A stretch of 64,000 bases of DNA from an uncultured Pelagibacteraceae bacterium (GTDB lineage Bacteria; Pseudomonadota; Alphaproteobacteria; Pelagibacterales; Pelagibacteraceae): positions 1 to 64,000 of the forward strand of contig CACGVB010000003.1 in NCBI GenBank assembly GCA_902576395.1, written 5' to 3'. The notes beneath the pieces are model-generated. The model searched no databases. It worked only from the letters and a program-made list of their open reading frames with translations, and was not told where the DNA came from. A program made the position numbers and the translations under genes. Numbering within the stretch: the stretch's first letter is position 1; every line of letters begins with the position of its first letter. Below are positions 33,978-42,341 of this stretch, one piece after another.

Positions 33978-34835
33978 TTGTCTGCAAAACATACTTTACT
34001 TATTTTATTTGTTGTATTTTTATTAGGAAGTGCATATCCAACTGGTAAGCTTGGATTGAACGACACTATTCCACCAATTCTTTTTGGTTCATTAAGAATG
34101 GCTATTGTTTTTATTTGTTTAATTCCATTTTTTAAAATTCAAAGTATAGATAAAAAATATATTATTCCTTTGATTGGGTTTTCATTATGTTTTGGTGTTG
34201 CAGTGAATATGTTTTTATATTTATCTATAAATGCATCAAGTATACTTGCACCAATTACAATAGGAGCTCAACTTTCAATTCCCTTTGGGATTATATTAAG
34301 CTCAATATTTTTAAATGAAAAAATAAGTTATAAAAAATGGATATTAATTATGATATCTTTTTTTGGTATTGTCATACTTGCATTTGACCCAAAAGTAGTC
34401 GAGGAAATCATAGGATCACTTCTTATTTGTGGTATGGCTTTTTTTTATGGACTATCCCAAGTATTTTCGAGATATTTAAAAGAGTTAGATGTTAAATTTA
34501 CAAATACTATAATGAGCTTTGCTGGATTTATAATTTTAATAATATTGTCTGCAATATTTGAGGGAAATACATTTCAAACAATAAAAAATATAAGTTTAGG
34601 AAGTTGGTTCACAGTTTTATACGCTGGAGCAATTATTTCTTTGCTTGGACATTTAATGATGTTCTATCTTTATAAATTTTATCCTCTTGATATGGTATTG
34701 CCTTTCTACGCTTTATTCCCTGTATTTGGTTTAATCCTTACTTTTTTTATTTTTGGAGAGATTCCATCTCTAGTAACAATAATTGGAGGAATAATTGTCA
34801 TTACTTCAGTGTTTTTTGCTCAAAAAATGAGATAA
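33978..34835 (+). CDS. EamA/DMT family transporter
   Basis: A 285-residue protein with about ten transmembrane helices in two EamA repeats. The first ends with LNEKISYKKWILIMISFFGIVILAFDP and the second with YALFPVFGLILTFFIFGE. The start codon is TTG three bases after the aldehyde dehydrogenase stop; the next in-frame ATG would remove the first helix. It is the last gene of the plus-strand operon that begins at 28274. Probably an exporter of an amino acid-like or organic-acid product. Confidence 0.85.
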   Translation: MSAKHTLLILFVVFLLGSAYPTGKLGLNDTIPPILFGSLRMAIVFICLIPFFKIQSIDKKYIIPLIGFSLCFGVAVNMFLYLSINASSILAPITIGAQLSIPFGIILSSIFLNEKISYKKWILIMISFFGIVILAFDPKVVEEIIGSLLICGMAFFYGLSQVFSRYLKELDVKFTNTIMSFAGFIILIILSAIFEGNTFQTIKNISLGSWFTVLYAGAIISLLGHLMMFYLYKFYPLDMVLPFYALFPVFGLILTFFIFGEIPSLVTIIGGIIVITSVFFAQKMR

Positions 34836-34882
34836 TTTTCTCATTGAAAATTAAAATCAATAGGATTTAATTTGGTTATACA

Positions 34883-34896
34883 AATTGTTAACAATT
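34883..34896. promoter_or_regulatory. Perfect 14-base palindrome before a binding-protein gene
   Basis: AATTGTTAACAATT is a perfect inverted repeat ending directly before the Shine-Dalgarno stretch AGAGGG (about 34897-34902) of the binding-protein gene at 34908. A dimeric repressor site overlapping the transcription or translation start is possible. In A+T-rich DNA a 14-base palindrome may also occur by chance. Confidence 0.4.
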
Positions 34897-34907
34897 AGAG
34901 GGAATAT

Positions 34908-36098
34908 ATGAAAAAACTAGTATTAGCGATGTTCGTATTTGTTTCTTGCTTTGCAACTAAAGCATATTCAGATGGACATGGCATAAAAATGGGAATTATT
35001 TTAGGATTTACAGGTCCTATTGAATCCCTAACTCCAGCAATGGCTGCATCTGCAGAGCTTGCATTTAAAGAAGCTTCGGATTCAGGTTCATTACTTGGAG
35101 GAAAGAAAATTTCTGTTGAAAGAGCAGATTCGACTTGTGTTGACTCAGCTGCTGCGACAGCTGCAGCAGAAGGTTTAATATCTGGTGGCGTAGTAGCAAT
35201 TATGGGTGCTGATTGTTCTGGTGTAACCGGAGCTATCGCAACTAACGTTGCTGTTCCAAATGGTGTAGTTATGATCTCACCATCAGCTACTTCTCCAGGA
35301 TTAACTGATCTTAATGATAATGGATATTTCTTTAGAACTGCTCCATCTGATGCAAGAGGTGGTCAAGTATTAGCAGATATTACTAAAGATAGAAAAGTTA
35401 AAAGTATTGCAGTAACACATACTAATAACGACTATGGTAAAGGTTTAGCAGATGTATATGTTGCAGCTGTTAAAGCTCACGGGATAAACGTAACAGTTGT
35501 TACAGCTCACGAAGAAGGAAAAGGTGATTATGGTGCTGAAGTTGCTACATTAGCAGCAGCAGGTGGTGATGCTTTAGCTGTGTTAGGTTACTTAGACCAA
35601 GCTGGTGGAAGTATCATTGATGGTTCATTAGACTCAGGTGCTTTTGACGTATTTGTTTTATCAGATGGAATGATTGGTGACTCTTTAACTGATAGATTTG
35701 GAAGTGATCTTAACAAATCATTTGGATCTTTGCCAGGATCAATGGGTAAAGGCGCTACAATATTTAAAGGTGTAGCAGGTGGAGCAGGAATTGATTCATC
35801 TGGACCTTATACTTCAGAGTCTTATGATGCTGCAGCTTTGATTGTACTTGCAATGCAAGCTGGTGGAAAAGCTGATAGAGCTACTGTTCAAGCAAATGTA
35901 ATGTCTGTTGCAAATGCTCCAGGAGAAAAAATTTATCCGGGAGAATTGAAAAAAGCATTAGATTTACTTGCTAGTGGTAAAGCAGTTAACTACGAAGGAG
36001 CATCTAGTGTTGAATTTACTGATGTTGGAGAAGCAGCAGGTGCCTTTATAGAAAAAGAAATTAAAGGTGGTAAGTTTAAAGACAAAAAACAAAGATAA
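34908..36098 (+). CDS. livK: Branched-chain amino acid-type (HAAT) ABC substrate-binding protein 1
   Basis: A 396-residue periplasmic binding protein of the Leu/Ile/Val-binding (Peripla_BP_6) type. Residues 1-21 form a signal peptide (ending KAYS) before DGHGIKMGIILGFTGPIES. Conserved family segments include ADCSGVTGAIATNVAVPNG, ISPSATSPGLTDLNDNGYFFRT and NNDYGKGLADVYV. It binds an amino acid, amide or related polar solute for an inner-membrane HAAT permease. The cognate transporter is probably livGFHM on the opposite strand (36759-40622), which lacks its own binding protein. It has a good ribosome site and ends with a strong terminator. Confidence 0.92.
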   Translation: MKKLVLAMFVFVSCFATKAYSDGHGIKMGIILGFTGPIESLTPAMAASAELAFKEASDSGSLLGGKKISVERADSTCVDSAAATAAAEGLISGGVVAIMGADCSGVTGAIATNVAVPNGVVMISPSATSPGLTDLNDNGYFFRTAPSDARGGQVLADITKDRKVKSIAVTHTNNDYGKGLADVYVAAVKAHGINVTVVTAHEEGKGDYGAEVATLAAAGGDALAVLGYLDQAGGSIIDGSLDSGAFDVFVLSDGMIGDSLTDRFGSDLNKSFGSLPGSMGKGATIFKGVAGGAGIDSSGPYTSESYDAAALIVLAMQAGGKADRATVQANVMSVANAPGEKIYPGELKKALDLLASGKAVNYEGASSVEFTDVGEAAGAFIEKEIKGGKFKDKKQR

Positions 36099-36111
36099 TA
36101 CTTAATTATTT

Positions 36112-36145
36112 AACTCCAGCGGTGAAAATCGCTGGAGTTTTTTTT
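36112..36145 (+). terminator. Intrinsic terminator after binding-protein gene 1
   Basis: A 12-base stem from AACTCCAGCGGT (36112-36123) and ATCGCTGGAGTT (36128-36139), with one G-U pair and loop GAAA, is followed by T residues to 36145. It acts for plus-strand transcription. Its T-tract overlaps the stop codon of the converging LysE-type gene. Confidence 0.92.
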
Positions 36146-36752
36146 ATCCTAAAATATTGATTAATACGTAAATACTAAGAACCGACATAAATAAAATTAT
36201 TAAGATATTTATAATTCTCCAAACTTTATTGCTTTTTAAGTAATTAGATAAAAATTTAGATAAGTATCCTAATGTAAAAAAAAATATTATTGAGGAGAAA
36301 ATTGCACCAAATCCAAATGATAATTTTTGATTAATTAAAAAACTTTTTGAAAAGTTTCCTAAAAAAAATACAGTGTCAGAATAGACATGGGGGTTTAAAT
36401 AAGTAAAACCTAGAGTTTTAATTAATATTGAGCCTAGACTTGCCGTTTTATTTTTTCGATTTATTTCAAAATTAGTATTTATACTTTTTATTTTTTTCCA
36501 TACAAAATGTATTAAAAATAAAAGCAAAAGAATATTTAAAATTAGCTCAGCAAAAGGTGAAAAAAAACTTTCAAAATAGTGAAATAAGAATATTCCTAAA
36601 AAAATAAGAAGGAAATCTGAAAATGCACAAATTGCACACACAATAAAAACGAATTGTTTTTTTAAACCTTGCTCAATTACAAATATATTTTGAGCACCAA
36701 TAGCTAATATTAAACTCAGTCCTGTAAAGAACCCTAAAATAAAAAAACTCAT
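36144..36752 (-). CDS. LysE/ArgO family amino acid exporter
   Basis: A 202-residue membrane protein with about six hydrophobic segments. It shows LAIGAQNIFVIEQGLKKQ near the N-terminus and the family signature TYLNPHVYSDTVFFLGN, typical of LysE/ArgO exporters of basic amino acids. It is the last gene of the livGFHM-like minus-strand operon, six bases after livM. An exporter with an importer gene set suggests balancing of intracellular amino acid pools; lysine or arginine would be expected from the motif, not proven. Confidence 0.9.
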   Translation of the reverse strand: MSFFILGFFTGLSLILAIGAQNIFVIEQGLKKQFVFIVCAICAFSDFLLIFLGIFLFHYFESFFSPFAELILNILLLLFLIHFVWKKIKSINTNFEINRKNKTASLGSILIKTLGFTYLNPHVYSDTVFFLGNFSKSFLINQKLSFGFGAIFSSIIFFFTLGYLSKFLSNYLKSNKVWRIINILIILFMSVLSIYVLINILG

Positions 36753-36758
36753 TATAAA

Positions 36759-38129
36759 TTATTGTTTTATAATTTTTTCTGGAATTATTCCTTGAGGTCT
36801 AAATCTCATTATCAAAAGAAGCCCAATACCAACAAGCAAAAATCTAAAGTATGGAGCACTATTAATTAAATGAACTTTGATTTCATTTGTTTCAGGTAAA
36901 TGAGCTGTAAATAAATTTATAAAGAACAAAGCAATTGGTGCTGCCTCTACCCATAAAAACCATACAACAAACCCTCCTAGAATTGCTCCAAAATTGTTTC
37001 CTGTACCGCCAACAATAACCATAACCCAAATTACAAATGTATATCTCATTGGTCTATAACTACCTGGGGTAAACAGGCCATCATTCGTTACCATCATAGC
37101 TCCAGCAATTCCGACTATTGCAGATCCCAGAATAAATATAAACAAATGTTGTTTAACAACATTCTTACCCATTGCACTTGCAGCTTCTTCATTATCTCTG
37201 ATTGCTCTCATCATTCTACCCCAAGGTGAGTAAAGAGCTTTTTGAGTAATTATTAACAAAATTATAACTACAACTAAAAACATCCCCGCAAAACAAAGTT
37301 TTACATAAACAGACGATGCATCAATTACTAACTGATTTAAAATATCTTGTCTCTCCGACAATGAATTTGCTAGATTTAATTTTGCTGAGTGAAATTTTTC
37401 TACTAAATTTATAAACCAAGGAGAAGTTTGTAGGTCAATTTCATAAGGGGCTGGTCTTTTTAATCCAATAACGTTTTTTACACCTCTTGCCAACCAATCT
37501 TCGTGTTTAATAATGGAGACAACGATTTCAGCAATTAATAATGTAGCAATAGCTAAATAATCTGCCCTTAATCCTAAAGCAACTTTCCCTACAATAAATG
37601 CTAAACCAGCAGCAAAAAGACCTCCAACTATCCATGAGAATAAAACCGGTAACCCAAGTCCTCCAAGAAACCCTGTCTTTGCAGGATCAACAGCCTCTAT
37701 TTGTTCAATTGCAGGTCCAGCAATTATTTTTATTAGAATTAATCCAACTATAATTATTCCAGCAATTAAATAATTTCTTTTATTAGATTTTTTAATATTT
37801 TTTAAAATATACCTTGTAGAAAAAATCATTAATATGACGATTCCTAGACTAGTAATCATATTTACTCCACCTACACTCCAAGCTTCAGGGACGGGTGCTA
37901 CAGATACTAATACTACTGCTAAACCTCCTAATGCTGTATAACCCATAATTCCAAAGTTTATTAAGCCAGCATAACCCCATTGAATATTTGCTCCCAATGT
38001 CATTACTGCAGAAATCATACAATAATTAAAAATTGTTAGTGCAATAGACCAGGATTGAAAAATTCCAACTAAAATTATTAACAGCATCATTATAGAATAT
38101 GCTACAATTATATTTAAATAATTTTTCAT
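36759..38129 (-). CDS. livM: HAAT ABC transporter permease LivM, system 1
   Basis: A 456-residue inner-membrane permease with LivM hallmarks: GLINFGIMGYTALGG, GLRADYLAIATLLIAEI and the EAA-like loop MRAIRDNEEAASAMGKN, followed by GAMMVTNDGLFTPGSYRP. It is longer than most LivM proteins (about 320-425). The extra length lies in a hydrophobic/charged insert around residues 110-160 and a soluble stretch around 215-270. It overlaps the upstream livH by four bases. It pairs with LivH to form the translocation pore and with the ATPases encoded at 39138 and 39846. Confidence 0.92.
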   Translation of the reverse strand: MKNYLNIIVAYSIMMLLIILVGIFQSWSIALTIFNYCMISAVMTLGANIQWGYAGLINFGIMGYTALGGLAVVLVSVAPVPEAWSVGGVNMITSLGIVILMIFSTRYILKNIKKSNKRNYLIAGIIIVGLILIKIIAGPAIEQIEAVDPAKTGFLGGLGLPVLFSWIVGGLFAAGLAFIVGKVALGLRADYLAIATLLIAEIVVSIIKHEDWLARGVKNVIGLKRPAPYEIDLQTSPWFINLVEKFHSAKLNLANSLSERQDILNQLVIDASSVYVKLCFAGMFLVVVIILLIITQKALYSPWGRMMRAIRDNEEAASAMGKNVVKQHLFIFILGSAIVGIAGAMMVTNDGLFTPGSYRPMRYTFVIWVMVIVGGTGNNFGAILGGFVVWFLWVEAAPIALFFINLFTAHLPETNEIKVHLINSAPYFRFLLVGIGLLLIMRFRPQGIIPEKIIKQ

Positions 38130-39136
38130 ATGCGTTTTCCCTCAAAAATTCCTGACGGTCTAAATATTAGAACAATTACTAAAATCGAAAATGAAATAGC
38201 AAATTTATAATCAGTTGATAATAATTGCATCAATGAATTTGGTTCTAAAGACTCTGGCAAAATATAAACTAAAAATCTTTTATATGCATAAGTCAAAAAT
38301 ATTTCAGCAAATGCTATAACATAACCTCCAAAGAACGCTCCATATGGATTTCCAATTCCACCAACTATCGCAGCAGCAAAAATCGGTAGCATATTATTAA
38401 AATACACAAACGGTCTATAACTTTTGTCTAAACCATAAAGAATCCCACCAATTGTTGCTAATATTCCAGCAATAATCCAGGTAATTAGAACTACTTTTTT
38501 TGGATCTATTCCAGAAAGAAGTGCTAAATCTTCATTATCTGAGTAGGCCCTCATACTAGTTCCAGTCTTAGTTTTATTTAAAAACCAAAACATAATAGCA
38601 ACAACAATTATAGTAACTACAATTGTTATCATTTGTGTAGATTTAATTGTCAAACCCTCAGCAAGACCTGTCATTTCTTTAAATTCAGTTGCTTTTAAAA
38701 TGAATTTTTCACCATCTAAAAAACGTCGATCAGTTGGTCCAATTATAATCCTTATAACTGCTTGGGTCACAAACATTACCCCAACACTAACCATGGCAAG
38801 CTGTACTGGTGGACTTTTTTTAATTCTGTAATATTTAAAAACTGTTTGATCAATTAAAAGCATGTATAAAATCATCATAAAAATTGCAAAAGGAATAGTG
38901 AGTAAAGCAGTGGGTAGAAAACCAAAGTTAATTCCGATTGATTGAAAGTAATAAGTCAAAAGCACAGCAAACATTGTACCAAATGACATCATGTCTCCAG
39001 TTGCAAAGTTAGCAAATCTTAAAATACCATATATTAATGTTACGAAAATTGCTCCAAGAGCTAACTGAGAACCATAAGTTAAGGCTGGAATAATTGTATA
39101 ATTCAATAAAACTATTACTGCATTAATTAAATCCAT
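38126..39136 (-). CDS. livH: HAAT ABC transporter permease LivH, system 1
   Basis: A 336-residue permease. Conserved LivH features are GAIFVTLIYGILRFANFATGDMMSFG at the N-terminus, the cytoplasmic loop MRAYSDNEDLALLSGIDPKK, and AAIVGGIGNPYGAFFGGYVIAFAEI. About eight to nine hydrophobic segments are present. The gene begins one base after livF and overlaps livM by four bases. The predicted role is the second half of the membrane pore of import system 1. Confidence 0.92.
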   Translation of the reverse strand: MDLINAVIVLLNYTIIPALTYGSQLALGAIFVTLIYGILRFANFATGDMMSFGTMFAVLLTYYFQSIGINFGFLPTALLTIPFAIFMMILYMLLIDQTVFKYYRIKKSPPVQLAMVSVGVMFVTQAVIRIIIGPTDRRFLDGEKFILKATEFKEMTGLAEGLTIKSTQMITIVVTIIVVAIMFWFLNKTKTGTSMRAYSDNEDLALLSGIDPKKVVLITWIIAGILATIGGILYGLDKSYRPFVYFNNMLPIFAAAIVGGIGNPYGAFFGGYVIAFAEIFLTYAYKRFLVYILPESLEPNSLMQLLSTDYKFAISFSILVIVLIFRPSGIFEGKRI

Positions 39137-39137
39137 A

Positions 39138-39845
39138 CTAAGCTCCTAAGAAAGATCTCCTAACTTCAGGATCATTTAATAATTCCTTACCAGAACCCTC
39201 AAACTTATTTTCACCAGTTACGAGCACATATCCTCGATCAGAAATGCTTAAAGCCTGTTTTGCATTTTGCTCAACCATGATGATTGCTACTTTTGTATTT
39301 TTTACTCTTATAATGTGTTCAAATAATTCGTCCATAACTATTGGAGAAACACCTGCTGTTGGCTCATCTAACATAAGAACAGATGGTTTTATCATTAGAG
39401 CGCGTCCCAAAGCTACTTGTTGTCTTTGCCCTCCTGATAATTGTCCTACAACTTGATCTTTTTTTTCTCTTAAAATTGGAAATAGATCATATATTTCTTC
39501 GATAACATTATTTACATTATCTGTTCTTAAAAAAGCACCAACTTCTAAATTTTCTTTTACAGTTAGTTCTGCAAAAACATTTCTAGTTTGTGGTACAAAT
39601 GATATTCCTTTTTTTACTCTTTCTTGAGGAGATAGTTTAGAAATATCTTCTCCATCAATTGAAATATTACCTGATTTTAGATTTAATAATCCAAGCATTG
39701 CCTTCATTGCTGTAGATTTTCCAGCTCCATTTGGTCCAAGGATTGCAACTATCTCTCCTCTATTGACATTGATAGTGCATGAGTTAATAATATCAGGACC
39801 ATCGCCGTATCCTCCTGTCATTTTATTTCCCTCAAAAAATGCCAT
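39138..39845 (-). CDS. livF: HAAT ABC transporter ATPase LivF, system 1
   Basis: A 235-residue ATPase with Walker A GPNGAGKST, signature LSGGQRQQVALGRAL, Walker B VLMLDEPTAG, and the C-terminal IIMVEQNAKQAL typical of LivF. It immediately follows livG (no gap) and precedes livH by one base. It provides half of the ATPase dimer that drives solute import. Confidence 0.94.
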   Translation of the reverse strand: MAFFEGNKMTGGYGDGPDIINSCTINVNRGEIVAILGPNGAGKSTAMKAMLGLLNLKSGNISIDGEDISKLSPQERVKKGISFVPQTRNVFAELTVKENLEVGAFLRTDNVNNVIEEIYDLFPILREKKDQVVGQLSGGQRQQVALGRALMIKPSVLMLDEPTAGVSPIVMDELFEHIIRVKNTKVAIIMVEQNAKQALSISDRGYVLVTGENKFEGSGKELLNDPEVRRSFLGA

Positions 39846-40622
39846 TTACTTCTTTCTACCTAAATAACTATCTATAACTTTTTCGTTTTTCTTAACTTCA
39901 TCTGAAGTTCCTTCAAAAAGAACAGAGCCTTCAGACATTACAATGACCGGATCGCACATTCTGCTTATAAAATCCATATCATGTTCAATCATACAAAAAG
40001 TATAGTTTTTTTCTTTGTTAAGTCTTAAGATTGCTGTTCCTAGGTCTTTTAATAATGTTCTATTAACCCCTGCCCCTACTTCATCTAATAATACAAGTTT
40101 TGCATCAACCATCATTGTTCTTCCAAGTTCTAACAACTTTTTTTGACCGCCAGATAAGTTGCCAGCACGTTCATTGGCTAGATGTTTAAGATTTAAAAAC
40201 TCAGTTACTTCATACGCTTTTGCTCTAATTAAATCCTCTTCTTTTTTAATTAAATTTGGTTTTAAAAGAGCATTTATTAAAATTTCTCCTGTTTGATTAC
40301 CTGGTACCATCATTAAATTTTCAAGAACGGTCATATTCGAAAATTCGTGAGCTATTTGAAAAGTTCTTAGTAAACCTTTTGAGAAAAGTTCATGAGATGG
40401 AACATTTGTTATATCTTCTTTATTAAATAATACTTTTCCATCAGATGATTTGAGATTGCCTGCTATAAGATTAAATAAAGTAGTTTTGCCTGATCCATTT
40501 GGACCAATTATTCCTGTAATTGAACCCTCTTTTATTTTTAATGAGCAGTTTGATACAGCTGCCAAACCACCAAAATATTTTGATAGGTTGTCAATTTGCA
40601 GAATGTTTGATGATTGCTGCAT
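39846..40622 (-). CDS. livG: HAAT ABC transporter ATPase LivG, system 1
   Basis: A 258-residue ATPase of LivG type: Walker A GPNGSGKTT, a longer helical domain with LLRTFQIAHEFSNMTVLENLM, signature LSGGQKKLLELGR, Walker B LVLLDEVGAGV and the late FCMIEHDMDFISRMCDPVIVM. The residue after Asp-Glu in Walker B is Val rather than Pro, with the catalytic Glu kept. It is first of the livGFHM set and lies six bases after the ProC-like gene. Confidence 0.94.
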   Translation of the reverse strand: MQQSSNILQIDNLSKYFGGLAAVSNCSLKIKEGSITGIIGPNGSGKTTLFNLIAGNLKSSDGKVLFNKEDITNVPSHELFSKGLLRTFQIAHEFSNMTVLENLMMVPGNQTGEILINALLKPNLIKKEEDLIRAKAYEVTEFLNLKHLANERAGNLSGGQKKLLELGRTMMVDAKLVLLDEVGAGVNRTLLKDLGTAILRLNKEKNYTFCMIEHDMDFISRMCDPVIVMSEGSVLFEGTSDEVKKNEKVIDSYLGRKK

Positions 40623-40628
40623 GTAAAA

Positions 40629-41399
40629 TTATACTTTATTTAATCTTTTGAGAATACTATTTAAAGTTTTATTAGTAGCTTTATAGAAACCTGCTTTTTT
40701 TAATTCATTTACACTTTGCTCATTCAATCCTTTTGGTGTTTGAGAGTCCTTAACAAGTACTTTTAAATCTCTATTCGAATTAACTACAGCATCTTCTGAA
40801 AGTGCTAAAAAAAGAGATGTTATATATCTCTGAGATTGGTCTTTTTGAATTCCCTTTTTATTTAACCATTCAGACATTGTTCTTAATAATTCATAAAAGG
40901 GTGCCATCATTCCAGATGTTGACCAAAAATTTTTAGATAATTTTTCGTTTTTAATTTCAACAACTGTTCCAAGATGTTTAAAAAAGTTTTTAACTTTCCT
41001 GTTTGGTGGAAAAATAGGAATTGGTCCTTTTTTAAAAGAAATAGGTGGTAAAGGAATTACTCTCGAAATATTTGCTTTTACTTTGACTGCCTTCTTAATG
41101 TTTTGAAGATTCATTGTTGATATGAAACTTATAATTACCTGACTTTTTTTAAATTTTAGCTTATGTATAATTTGATTAGCCACAGTAGGTGTTACAGCTA
41201 GAAAAATCCAATTACAATCATTAACAATATCTTGATTGTTTTTTGCAACATAAATTTTTTTAAAACTTTTTTTAAGTTGTTTTGAAATTTTTTTATTTCT
41301 TTCTGATAATATAATTTTGGTATATTTAATTTTAGACTTGCATATACCCGTCACAACTGCTGATGTAATTTTACCGGTTCCTATAAATCCAAGTTTCAT
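40629..41399 (-). CDS. Pyrroline-5-carboxylate reductase-like protein
   Basis: A 256-residue NAD(P)-dependent reductase resembling ProC. It has N-terminal KLGFIGTGKITSAVV, a nucleotide-binding serine/arginine region (LSERNKK), VFLAVTP-like IFLAVTPTVAN, and the C-terminal dimerisation helix region DSQTPKGLNEQSVNEL in place of the canonical SPGGTT. The ProC motif N-M-P-N is VIPLPP here. Divergence at these sites and the location between an oxygenase and an amino acid importer suggest a specialised imine or keto-amino acid reductase, rather than the housekeeping proline enzyme. It is unusually rich in lysine. Confidence 0.75.
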   Translation of the reverse strand: MKLGFIGTGKITSAVVTGICKSKIKYTKIILSERNKKISKQLKKSFKKIYVAKNNQDIVNDCNWIFLAVTPTVANQIIHKLKFKKSQVIISFISTMNLQNIKKAVKVKANISRVIPLPPISFKKGPIPIFPPNRKVKNFFKHLGTVVEIKNEKLSKNFWSTSGMMAPFYELLRTMSEWLNKKGIQKDQSQRYITSLFLALSEDAVVNSNRDLKVLVKDSQTPKGLNEQSVNELKKAGFYKATNKTLNSILKRLNKV

Positions 41400-41416
41400 A
41401 AGTGTATTTTCTACAC

Positions 41417-42337
41417 TTAATTGTTGAAAAAGGAACCTCTTATTCTTAATAATTCTCTTGATAAATTTTTATTTTCTTTAAAAGGTTTTCGGCCATGAAG
41501 CCAAAAATAATTATTTGCCACAACAGCACTTCCAACTGGCAAAGATGTTATTATCTTATTTTTACTACCCTCAAGAGCATCAGATAATCTTTGTAAAAAC
41601 AATCCTTGATCCATATTTTTTGGTTCAGGAAATTGATCAATGTAAGAAATTATGGGTTTTCCGTCGCTATCTTTAGAAAACACAGGGTGTTCAACTTTAT
41701 AATCAATATTTTTACTTTTTGGAGATCCCCAAATAAATTTTTGCTGTCCAATTTTGTCATCAGAGAGATCAGACAAATGTTCCCAATCATCAAGATGTAG
41801 TAAGGCGGTCTCTCCACCAATCACATTCTCCTCCTCAAGCTTTGACATTAATACCCAATCAGTTATTTCTCGTACATATGTTCCATCAGTATGTAAATCC
41901 ATATTTATATATGCCTTACGAAGATATGAGTCACTATTATCTTCATGTTTAACGTGAAATCTTGCATAGTATTTTCCAGCCATTGAGTCGTGATTTGGAT
42001 TTCCAATTAAGTGAGTTATTGCAGTTGATAGTTTAACTAAAAATGTTTGATCTATTTTAGAAGACTTATTTTTTGGACCAATTATAAAACAACCAGTATC
42101 TCTATCTTTAATAATTTCGTTTAAAAAATTACTTAATTTATTAGATGCAGTTTCATCTAAACTTTTTGCAATAGTGAACCTTGTAAATGGTTTATACTCT
42201 AATGCTGTAATATTAAATTTTTTAAATGGAAATACTAATCGATCAATAATTTGATCTTCAATTTTTATATTTATTATCCTCTTAGATTTTTCATGAAAGG
42301 AAATTTCAAATCCATCTAATTTAAGAAGATTCTTCAC
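41417..42337 (-). CDS. glaH: Glutarate 2-hydroxylase (GlaH/CsiD), Fe(II)/2-oxoglutarate dioxygenase
   Basis: A 306-residue dioxygenase strongly resembling E. coli CsiD/GlaH along its length: GKYYARFHVKHEDNSDSYLR, LHTDGTYVREITDWVLM, LLHLDDWEHLSD, YIDQFPEPK and FWLHGRKPF. Iron ligands are His149, Asp151 and His281, with arginines near the C-terminus (residues 294-300) for 2-oxoglutarate. GlaH converts glutarate to L-2-hydroxyglutarate in lysine/cadaverine catabolism. Its usual partners (L-2-hydroxyglutarate oxidase LhgO, GabD, GabT) are not in this window. Instead it lies between a pentapeptide-repeat gene and a ProC-like gene in an amino acid transport region. Confidence 0.9.
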   Translation of the reverse strand: MKNLLKLDGFEISFHEKSKRIINIKIEDQIIDRLVFPFKKFNITALEYKPFTRFTIAKSLDETASNKLSNFLNEIIKDRDTGCFIIGPKNKSSKIDQTFLVKLSTAITHLIGNPNHDSMAGKYYARFHVKHEDNSDSYLRKAYINMDLHTDGTYVREITDWVLMSKLEEENVIGGETALLHLDDWEHLSDLSDDKIGQQKFIWGSPKSKNIDYKVEHPVFSKDSDGKPIISYIDQFPEPKNMDQGLFLQRLSDALEGSKNKIITSLPVGSAVVANNYFWLHGRKPFKENKNLSRELLRIRGSFFNN

Positions 42338-42341
42338 AAAT

